A stretch of DNA of 29,659 nucleotides, taken from an uncultured Prevotella sp. (lineage in GTDB: Bacteria > Bacteroidota > Bacteroidia > Bacteroidales > Bacteroidaceae). A program made the position numbers and the translations under genes. Location of the stretch: positions 1 to 29,659 of the forward strand of contig CAKPTK010000013.1 of NCBI GenBank assembly GCA_934190685.1, written 5' to 3'. Positions 13,968 through 20,504 of the stretch are shown here, in pieces; within the stretch, counting starts at the first letter, position 1, and each line of letters begins with the position of its first letter. The notes below the pieces were generated by a model. That model saw only the letters and a list, made by a program, of their open reading frames with translations, ran no database searches and had not been told where the DNA came from.

Positions 13968-15167
13968 TTACTTGTAGATTTCAATATCGTCAATGGCGAT
14001 GTAGGAAGGTATGTTCAAACCATATTCATTGAACATGTCTGATGATGCACTGTATGTGATTTTGAGTGTATTGATTTTTCCAAGTGAAGACAAATCTGCA
14101 TATTTCCACGTTGTGAGTGATGTGGTGCCGTCTTGCAGGTTCACTTTCACCGTACCTGTGGATTTACCATTGTTGTCGAAACCTTCAAATACAACATCTA
14201 CAGATGTACTTGTAGTTGCATTTTTAGCCAGGAAATTGAGCAGGTATGAAGAAGGGGTAACCCAAAGACCTTTCACTTTTCTAGCTTTTCCATCCTTGAA
14301 ATCAATGACTGGACGACTGTCGTAATTGTTGTCGCTATAGCCGTAAGCCATCATGAAGTTCTTGCCAGAATGTGCATTCAAGTCTGAAGGAATTGAAAGC
14401 TGTGTGTCTGCACTTCCATCAGCAACAGCGCAATGATAGTTGCTTACAGCTACACCTCCGTTCCAATAAGCCCATGAGCCATAGGAATTGTTTAATTTTG
14501 AGTGAAGTTGTGTGTCGTTGTCTGTCCATTCGTACACACCTTCGTCAGTGGTGTAACCAGAGCCATCCTCACCATACAACAATTTCCCTCCACTTTCTTT
14601 AGAGTCGATGAGGGCTGTCCAATAGTCACTGTCGAAGTTGAGAGTAGTCAGTGTGGCAGGATCGTCCACTTCTGCCTTCTTCAGACCGAAGATGCAATAC
14701 TGGCCGCTACGCTCGTCGAAGGTCACGAGCACAGAATCCTGCTCATAGCCTTCCTCGATATTGAAGAATTTTGTGCTTCCCTGTATGGCGGTGCCAAATG
14801 CAGAGATGTTGGTATTGGCGGCATCATCTGCAGGACCGAAATAGGCGTCACCATTGGTCTTGGAAACAACACTGAACTTCACGCCTTTCTTGCCTGTAGG
14901 CATCAACTTGCCAGCCCATACATAGTCGCTAACCAATTTCATGTCTACAAACTGGAAACTGGTGGCAGAACCGAAGAGTTGTACATTTTTCATGTCTGTC
15001 TTGTAGACTGGAGCCTCCACGAGGTTGGAAGGAGTCTCGTCGGTGACTGTGATGGTTGATGTGATGGGGAAGGAATACTTCTTGCCGTTGTTGTCTACGG
15101 TGAAAGCTGATTGTGCGCTGGCTGCCAAAGGCAGGGCGAGGAGGGAGGCGAGTATAATCTTTTTCAT
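13968..15167 (-). CDS. DUF4465 domain secreted protein
   Basis: The 399-residue protein starts with a signal peptide (MKKIILASLLALPLAASAQ). The second half matches the DUF4465 family: SYGSWAYWNGGVAVSNYH, GKNFMMAYGYSDNNYDSRPVIDF, VKGLWVTPSSYLLNFLAKN and the closing YIAIDDIEIYK. The first part (about 25-160) is a separate beta-rich region. DUF4465 proteins recur beside BtuB/BtuG genes in Bacteroidota, and this one lies in a riboswitch-controlled operon, so a surface role in corrinoid capture is likely but unproven. Its ATG overlaps the upstream small gene's stop as ATGA, indicating coupled translation, and the next gene starts 3 bases after its stop. Confidence 0.85.
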   Translation of the reverse strand: MKKIILASLLALPLAASAQSAFTVDNNGKKYSFPITSTITVTDETPSNLVEAPVYKTDMKNVQLFGSATSFQFVDMKLVSDYVWAGKLMPTGKKGVKFSVVSKTNGDAYFGPADDAANTNISAFGTAIQGSTKFFNIEEGYEQDSVLVTFDERSGQYCIFGLKKAEVDDPATLTTLNFDSDYWTALIDSKESGGKLLYGEDGSGYTTDEGVYEWTDNDTQLHSKLNNSYGSWAYWNGGVAVSNYHCAVADGSADTQLSIPSDLNAHSGKNFMMAYGYSDNNYDSRPVIDFKDGKARKVKGLWVTPSSYLLNFLAKNATTSTSVDVVFEGFDNNGKSTGTVKVNLQDGTTSLTTWKYADLSSLGKINTLKITYSASSDMFNEYGLNIPSYIAIDDIEIYK

Positions 15168-15565
15168 TTTCTTACTTTTTTAGTTTGTCCGTTAACTTTG
15201 ATGATGTAGATGCGGCCGGGGATAATCTTGGTCACGCGCTTGCCACTGAGGTCATAGATTTCCTCAGGGGTGTTGCCCTCGACAGTCACTTTGCCGATGG
15301 CAGTGAAGTCATGGCTGGTGGCGGTGATTTTCTCCACGTTGCTCAAGTCGGCGATGAGCAGTTGTTTCTGGTCATCGGTCGACACCACGTAGAGTTTGCC
15401 TCCGTCGGCTTTGATTTGCGGTTTCGAGGTGAAAGCCACAAACTCTGTCTGTCCCGACTTCAGACTCACGCACACAGCGTTCTTCTGACCTTCATTGTCG
15501 GTGGCATTGACATGTCCCGACAGTGTCAGCAGGGCTGTGGCGATAAGAAGTAGATGTTTCTTCAT
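15164..15565 (-). CDS. Small secreted protein with sorting-like C-terminus
   Basis: From the ATG at 15565 the protein has 133 residues; a TTG two codons upstream is less likely. It has a signal peptide (MKKHLLLIATALLTLSGHVNA), then a short module (VAFTSKPQIKADGGKLYVV...LSNVEKITA) of a kind common in small Prevotella surface proteins. A C-terminal stretch, IYDLSGKRVTKIIPGRIYIIKVNGQTKKV, resembles type IX sorting domains. It lies in the cobalamin operon, 41 bases after the BtuG-like gene and overlapping the DUF4465 gene by ATGA. There is no recognisable enzyme motif and the function is unknown. Confidence 0.75.
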   Translation of the reverse strand: MKKHLLLIATALLTLSGHVNATDNEGQKNAVCVSLKSGQTEFVAFTSKPQIKADGGKLYVVSTDDQKQLLIADLSNVEKITATSHDFTAIGKVTVEGNTPEEIYDLSGKRVTKIIPGRIYIIKVNGQTKKVRK

Positions 15566-15606
15566 ACTCAATTGTTTTTTATGGTTGATAAAATGTTTTG
15601 TTTGTT

Positions 15607-16713
15607 TTATTCTGTCGGCAGTGCCAGGAAATGTCCAGGGTTGAGTCCGCGTAGCTTGTAGCAGTTCAGTTGCTTGCCATCGGTGTCAAACTCATAGATA
15701 TAGCCGTTGGTGGAGTTGCCTCGGGCATCTGCTACATAGAGGTGCCCCGAATAGGGCGAGATGTAGATACTGTAAGGGGTCTGCATCTGCTTGATGACTG
15801 GCTCTGCGGCGGCATATTCCTTCAATCCTTCTTCCGCTTTCAGCGAGGGCAGGGAGATGGTGTGGATGGAATAGGTGGCCACGTTCTCATCGTTGTTGTC
15901 CGCAGCTCCGATGGTGTAGAACTTGCCGTTGTAGGCGCAGCTGTAGGTGGTGGGGAAGTCGTAGACTTGAAACTCCTCGCTCGCCATGTTGAGCACGATG
16001 GATTTCTCTCGGTGATTTTTGCCGTCGCCGCGCGAGTTGATGCACAGAAACTGTCCGTTTTGCGACATCTTGCCGTAGAGGTTGGGGCAGCCAGTGTTTA
16101 TGCGCTTCAGTTCCCGCATGCTCTCGGTGTCCACCACCGAGATGGTCTGTTCATATCCGTGGTCCTCTTGGAAGGCGTATCCTCCCGTGTTGGCGATGAA
16201 GAGCTTTCCCTCATAATAGGCGATACCATCCGGCTCATAGCCCACATTGCATGTTGCCACCACTCGCTTGGTTGTAAGGTCTATCTTCGCCACATAACCG
16301 TTTCGGGCATACGAGGTGCAGTAGAGGTAACCTTTGCCGTCGGTGGTGAGACATCGGTTGTTGGGAATGTCCTCGGTGGCGGTGATGGCTGTGCCGTCAA
16401 GGTGGATATACTGGATGATGTTCGACCAGTTCACGGAGATGGCTATCAGCGTATCGTTGACCAAAATGAGGTCGTTGCCCGTGTCGCCCAGATGTTGTCC
16501 GGGATTTTGCTGCTGATACCATTTGTTGGTCAGCGTGCCCTTGTCGATATAGGAGATAGTGGAGTTGTCCAGTCCCCACAATCCCTCGCAGAGCACCAAC
16601 AACCGATCGTCGGTCTGGGTGGGTGCGTTGGTGGGCATGTCATCGTCGGGCTGCAGCGAGCATGCCGACAGCACGGCGACGATGGCTATATATAAGAGGT
16701 GCTTAAAATTCAT
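15607..16713 (-). CDS. btuG: BtuG-like surface beta-propeller lipoprotein (corrinoid capture)
   Basis: This 368-residue lipoprotein has a lipobox LSAC with the lipidated cysteine at 18. PDDD shortly after it fits the Bacteroidota surface-export signal. The rest is a seven-bladed YncE/YVTN-type beta-propeller: repeated strands such as GYVAKIDLTTKRVVATCNVG and GKLFIANTGG are visible. LCEGLWGLDNSTISYID near the start and GLNPGHFLALP at the end match BtuG proteins. In Bacteroides thetaiotaomicron, BtuG binds B12 very tightly on the cell surface and hands it to BtuB. Here the gene overlaps the BtuB-like receptor by 11 bases and is under the cobalamin riboswitch, which strongly supports the role. 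The symbol is assigned by similarity and context. Confidence 0.85.
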   Translation of the reverse strand: MNFKHLLYIAIVAVLSACSLQPDDDMPTNAPTQTDDRLLVLCEGLWGLDNSTISYIDKGTLTNKWYQQQNPGQHLGDTGNDLILVNDTLIAISVNWSNIIQYIHLDGTAITATEDIPNNRCLTTDGKGYLYCTSYARNGYVAKIDLTTKRVVATCNVGYEPDGIAYYEGKLFIANTGGYAFQEDHGYEQTISVVDTESMRELKRINTGCPNLYGKMSQNGQFLCINSRGDGKNHREKSIVLNMASEEFQVYDFPTTYSCAYNGKFYTIGAADNNDENVATYSIHTISLPSLKAEEGLKEYAAAEPVIKQMQTPYSIYISPYSGHLYVADARGNSTNGYIYEFDTDGKQLNCYKLRGLNPGHFLALPTE

Positions 16714-18595
16714 ATCTGATGGAGAACTTGAAGTTGCGTCCTGGCATCGGGTAGCGTTTCACTACCTCATGCCGCGAGTCGGTCACGTTGTTACACTCGA
16801 GGGTGGTCTGCAGTGCATGTTGGCCTATCTTGAACCGCTTGTTGAACTTCAAGTCTACCGTGTACCAGTCAGAGAGCAGGTCGTCCGAGTTGTTGGAAAT
16901 GAGGGCGAAGCGTTCGCCGGTGTAGAGCATCGACGCGCAGAGCGAGTAGCCGTCATAGCCCAAGTCGACGATGAGCGAACCCGAGTGGAGCGGAGAGTAG
17001 GGCACATAGTTCTTGTATTCTGGGGTGCCCGGTGTGGTGAAGTCACGGTCCTGCTGGCAGGTGTAGTTGGCATTGGCGCTCAGCGACCATTTCCTCCATT
17101 GTCCCTCATAGCCTCCTGAGAGCGACAGCCCCAACGACTTTACCTGTCCGAAGTTGACCATCGACCAGCGGAACTGGCTCTTCATCGGGATAGCGACAAT
17201 CTTGTCGGTGATGTGGTTGTAGTAGGCGTCCACAGCCAGATGCAAATGTGTGCTGCGGTAGTCCACGCCTGCGTCCCACTGTGATGTGTATTCCGGCCGT
17301 AGTCGTGTGCTGCCCACCAAGGTGTAGTAGAGGTCGTTGAGCGTCGGTGCGCGGAAGATGCGCTTGTGATAGGCGCGTACTACCCAGTTGCGCCATTTGT
17401 AGCTGGCGAGAAACATATGGGAAAACTTGCTCAGTGGTTGGGCTTCGCCGTGTGTGTGGTCCGCTATATGGGTATAGAGCAGTGCCACGTTGGCTTCCAG
17501 TCCATGCCAAGAGGCGATGGCGGAGAGCAGACTTTTGGAGTCGAGGCGGTAGACATAGCGGAAACCATAGACATCGCAGTTGAGGTCTGTCCAGCGCAGG
17601 TCGGTAGAGACGGTGACGGAGAGCCATCGTGTGTTCCACGATCCTGCCACTGATCCATAGAGGTCTTGCTGGGCATAGTGGTTGTTGCAGTACATGGCGG
17701 CGGCATTGGTCTTCGGATTCTGCAAGTAGTGCAGATAGTCGTAGGCATATTTCAAGTTGGCCTTCAGTCCGAAGTCCTGCCACAGCTTCTTGTAACTTGC
17801 TTGGGCAAAGAAGTTCTGGTCCCATTGCCGGTCGGTGGAGTCCCACTGGTCGGAGAGCCGTCTTACCACCGGTCCGGGCAGTCCACGCACGGAGTTGTAA
17901 TAGTATACATGAGTGGACAGTCCCTTGTAGAAGGCTGCTCCCTCGATGCGGTAGAAGCGGATGTCGGAGTTGTGGCGCACGCCGGTGGTGTCTTCCGATG
18001 CGGAGTTGAAGCGAAACTTATAGTCGCCGTCCGAGTGTTGCCATTCGGCGTCGATGAAAGCCAACCCTTTCAGCGAGGCATAGAGTTTCGCCTTGTTCAG
18101 TCCGAACGAACCGTTGCCGTACTCTGCCTGGAGGGTGGTGCGGTCGGGGCGTCGGGTCTGCATATAGACCGTGGCTGCCGATGCGTATTCCGACGCAGAC
18201 TGTAGACGTTCGTTCTTGTTGGCGTTGTAGAGCGACACCGACTCCATGTTCGACAGCGAATACTTGCCCAAGTCCACCTGCCCGTTTTGTGCGTTCGTGA
18301 TGCGGATACCATCGAGATACACACCCACATGTTGTGAGCCAAGTGATCTCACGTTGACGGTCTTCAGTCCGCCCAATCCGCCATAGTCCTTAATCTGCAC
18401 GCCGGAGAAATATTTCAAGGCGTCAGCCACGGACGAGGTGGAGAGATTGTGCAACTGCTCGCCAGCCAACTGCTGTGAGGGCGTGAGATAGTGCGGTTTC
18501 TCTCCCACGCATACCACAGTGGAGAGGGTGATGAGTGAATCTACGAGAAGTGTCAGCATAGATGTTTGTATCCGTAAGATGTGCGTTGCGTTCAT
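16703..18595 (-). CDS. btuB: BtuB-like TonB-dependent corrinoid receptor
   Basis: From the ATG at 18595 (GAGGA a few bases upstream) the protein has 630 residues; an in-frame GTG at 18619 would add eight. A hydrophobic signal-like stretch (about 10-30) is followed by a plug domain (about 35-145). The plug includes LSTSSVADALKYFSGVQIKDYGGLGGLKTVNVRSLGSQHVGVYLDG, split here by position (about 51-96). A barrel ending KFSIRYEF closes the protein. BtuB imports cobalamin and related corrinoids using TonB energy. It is the first gene after a cobalamin riboswitch and overlaps btuG by 11 bases, so the substrate assignment is strong. The start lies about 39 bases after the B12 box, placing the ribosome-binding site within reach of riboswitch control. 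Confidence 0.9.
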   Translation of the reverse strand: MNATHILRIQTSMLTLLVDSLITLSTVVCVGEKPHYLTPSQQLAGEQLHNLSTSSVADALKYFSGVQIKDYGGLGGLKTVNVRSLGSQHVGVYLDGIRITNAQNGQVDLGKYSLSNMESVSLYNANKNERLQSASEYASAATVYMQTRRPDRTTLQAEYGNGSFGLNKAKLYASLKGLAFIDAEWQHSDGDYKFRFNSASEDTTGVRHNSDIRFYRIEGAAFYKGLSTHVYYYNSVRGLPGPVVRRLSDQWDSTDRQWDQNFFAQASYKKLWQDFGLKANLKYAYDYLHYLQNPKTNAAAMYCNNHYAQQDLYGSVAGSWNTRWLSVTVSTDLRWTDLNCDVYGFRYVYRLDSKSLLSAIASWHGLEANVALLYTHIADHTHGEAQPLSKFSHMFLASYKWRNWVVRAYHKRIFRAPTLNDLYYTLVGSTRLRPEYTSQWDAGVDYRSTHLHLAVDAYYNHITDKIVAIPMKSQFRWSMVNFGQVKSLGLSLSGGYEGQWRKWSLSANANYTCQQDRDFTTPGTPEYKNYVPYSPLHSGSLIVDLGYDGYSLCASMLYTGERFALISNNSDDLLSDWYTVDLKFNKRFKIGQHALQTTLECNNVTDSRHEVVKRYPMPGRNFKFSIRYEF

Positions 18596-18631
18596 GCCCA
18601 GTCCTCGAGGCAAATGCACGCATTGTCGTCA

Positions 18632-18788
18632 GTGGCAGGTCTTCTGGCTTGCTGTCCGAGAACGAACGCCTTCCCATCAATGTGTAGTGGCATCGTGTTC
18701 GTCTCGCTGAAGGACAGCACACAGCAGCGGGGTCTGCTCAGGTTTTTCACCTGATTCCCTTTTCATCACTTCATGAAGTGAACCATTG
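18632..18788 (-). ncRNA. Cobalamin (B12) riboswitch
   Basis: Read on the minus strand, the region contains the hallmark B12 box AAGCCAGAAGACCTGCC (18650-18634). It also has the 5' core AAAAGGGAATCAGGTGAAAA with CCTGAGCAGACCCCGCTGCT (about 18767-18725). TGCTGTCC and GGACAGCA form a peripheral stem, and CACTTCATGAAGTG a hairpin near the 5' end. Binding of adenosylcobalamin or a related corrinoid should lower expression of the five-gene operon. No terminator lies between the box and the receptor start, so control is probably at translation. Edges are approximate. Confidence 0.95.
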
Positions 18789-18794
18789 CGGTTG

Positions 18795-18825
18795 CAAAGT
18801 TACGCTATTATGATGACAATACAAA
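18795..18825 (-). promoter_or_regulatory. Promoter of the cobalamin operon
   Basis: On the minus strand TTTG (18825-18822), 19 bases, then TAACTTTG (18802-18795) is an exact Bacteroidota promoter. Transcription would start just upstream of the riboswitch core. The remaining bases to 18904 hold no gene. Confidence 0.8.
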
Positions 18826-18904
18826 AATAAATCTTTCTTTTTTGTGAACTATCGGGTTGCTTTCCGTCTGATATAGCTTGGCTTTTATGGCGTGATAAGG
18901 TGCA

Positions 18905-19786
18905 TTATTTCCCCTTGCGCAACCCTCTGTAGGTCTGCATGCATACACTGAAGATGATGAGTGCGATGCCGATATAGAACGAGAGGTTGAGTTGGCGTGC
19001 CTCGCCGAAAAAAACGAATGCCATGAGGATGGTGTAGCATGGTTCTAAATTGTAGGTGAGGTTGACGGTGAACGCTGAAAGGCTTTTCAGCACTTGGATT
19101 TGCAGAATGTAAAGTCCTGCGGTGCAAAACAGGGCATGGCAGAGCATCCACCACAGGTTGCTGCCGTCGGGCAGCACGACGACGGACGTGGCAGACGGAA
19201 AGAAATGCAGGTAGACGGGGATAATGAGGCTTAGCCCTACCAGTCCGCCGCTCATTTGGTACATCAGCATGGTGCGGCTGCGCACGCCTGTGGAAACCTT
19301 TTTGTTAATCGTGGTGTAGAGGGCTGCCGTTGCCGACGATAGTGTGCCTATCATGATGCCGTAGCGGTAGCGTGCGTCGAAAGAGAAAATGCAGATTAAG
19401 CCCAACAGGGTGATGCATGAGAAGAAAACCTCAATCCATGCCACACGGCGGCGGAAAATCAAAGGCTCGAAAAAGGCTGTGAAGATTCCTACCAAGGCAT
19501 AGCACACCACACCGATAGACACGTTGCTTGCCTTGATGGAACCATAGAAAAGCATCCAGTGCGTGCCCAAAAGTGCACCGCACCCGGCTATCTGGAGAAA
19601 CTTCTTCCATCCCACCCTCGGCAAACCTGTGAAGACGAACAGGATGAGGGCGGTGAAAAACATGCGGTACCACGTGATGTCTACCTCGTTGAGGGTGATG
19701 AGTTTGCCGAACAGGCCCGTGAAACCAGCGAGCAGCACGCTGAGGTGCAGCTTCAGGAACGATTCTCGTTTGTCTGTAGTATCCAT
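18905..19786 (-). CDS. DMT-superfamily (EamA) transporter
   Basis: From the ATG at 19786 the protein has 293 residues and about ten membrane segments in two EamA repeats (first about 10-140, second about 150-290). Examples are LHLSVLLAGFTGLFGKL, VGVVCYALVGIFTAFFEPL-like segments, and FTVNLTYNLEPCYTILMAFVFFGE at the second repeat's signature glutamate/proline position. The longer in-frame start at 19852 would add a hydrophilic 22-residue stretch and is less likely. The family exports or exchanges amino acids, nucleosides and other small molecules across the inner membrane; the substrate cannot be told. It stands alone, with its own -7 box about 100 bases upstream, and ends about 80 bases before the cobalamin promoter. 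Confidence 0.88.
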   Translation of the reverse strand: MDTTDKRESFLKLHLSVLLAGFTGLFGKLITLNEVDITWYRMFFTALILFVFTGLPRVGWKKFLQIAGCGALLGTHWMLFYGSIKASNVSIGVVCYALVGIFTAFFEPLIFRRRVAWIEVFFSCITLLGLICIFSFDARYRYGIMIGTLSSATAALYTTINKKVSTGVRSRTMLMYQMSGGLVGLSLIIPVYLHFFPSATSVVVLPDGSNLWWMLCHALFCTAGLYILQIQVLKSLSAFTVNLTYNLEPCYTILMAFVFFGEARQLNLSFYIGIALIIFSVCMQTYRGLRKGK

Positions 19787-19887
19787 TTGTACAAAGTTGT
19801 TTTGTTTTCCAAGAGAGCTTGCGTGTGCCGTGTGTTTCGTCCTTCTCGGCAAGTCCAGATGTGATGCTCGACTCTCTTTTCCGACTG

Positions 19888-19895
19888 CAAAAGTA
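19888..19895 (-). promoter_or_regulatory. -7 box for the EamA transporter
   Basis: Minus-strand TACTTTTG (then CA) matches TAnnTTTG and lies about 100 bases before the ATG at 19786. No -33 TTTG is seen at the right spacing. Confidence 0.45.
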
Positions 19896-19996
19896 CAAAA
19901 AAAAGTGGGGATGGAAAGCCGTGGACCATAAAAAATAGGTGTAGTTCGAAGTTGTCATGTTTCGCTTTGTTAATTGCCTTAATAAATCTTTCATTA

Positions 19997-20029
19997 TTTG
20001 CATGTTTCGGGTGATAAGTGTTATTTTTG
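19997..20029 (+). promoter_or_regulatory. Promoter of the His/Cys-rich, TonB receptor, DUF4625 locus
   Basis: TTTG (19997-20000), 21 bases, then TATTTTTG (20022-20029) fits the Bacteroidota promoter. The 9-base sequence CATGTTTCG occurs twice around it (19956-19964 and 20001-20009), and ATAA-GTG-TTAT overlaps the -7 box. Both could be regulator sites. Confidence 0.6.
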
Positions 20030-20056
20030 CACGCAAAAGAAAGAATTGTTAGGATA

Positions 20057-20416
20057 ATGCGTTGTCTCGATAACAGAAGAACGAGGTTTGCCTGGCTGCT
20101 GATGTTGGTCTATGTGCCAATGTTGCTTGCCGTCACTTTCCACCACCATTCGGAGGTAGAAAGCGCTGGCTCCTATTGTTACGAGTGTGCGCATCATATT
20201 CATCACGACGGTCACCTCACGGCACAACATTCCTTCATGCACGAATGTGTGCTATGCCAATTGCACAGCTTGCCATATGTGGTGCCGACCATAGTTAGGA
20301 TAGCGGTATTTGTCGCTATCGTTCATTTTGCTTTCGCCGAAGTCTGTCCGTTTGTCAAGATCTGCGAAGGCAACATCCTTTCCCCACGGGCTCCACCTGC
20401 CATCTTGTCTTTTTAG
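20057..20416 (+). CDS. Small His/Cys-rich membrane protein, probable metal binding
   Basis: The ATG at 20057, with AGGA just upstream, gives 119 residues; a GTG at 20018 lies at the expected transcript start and is unlikely. Two hydrophobic segments (about 11-27 and 74-94) flank a loop dense in possible metal ligands: HHH (29-31), CYEC (41-44), HHIHHDGH (46-53), and HECVLCQLH (62-70). The two CxxC pairs plus histidines suggest zinc or another transition metal. By charge (RRTR before segment one) the loop should be periplasmic. Two more cysteines (C97, C103) follow segment two. I do not recognise a named family. It precedes a TonB-dependent receptor and two His-bearing lipoproteins in one direction, so it may sense, chaperone or help import the same metal. 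Confidence 0.75.
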   Translation: MRCLDNRRTRFAWLLMLVYVPMLLAVTFHHHSEVESAGSYCYECAHHIHHDGHLTAQHSFMHECVLCQLHSLPYVVPTIVRIAVFVAIVHFAFAEVCPFVKICEGNILSPRAPPAILSF

Positions 20417-20504
20417 TTAATTCGGAGGAATATTCAAGAATTGTCAATCGGCTATAATTGTATCATTAGGGTCGGTTAGGCTGGTTGATTTCCAAAAATT
20501 TAAG

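Noticed and set aside
15670..16695. A 341-codon frame opposite the BtuG-like gene
   Set aside because: No motif or start signal; the minus strand encodes a clear lipoprotein beta-propeller under the riboswitch.
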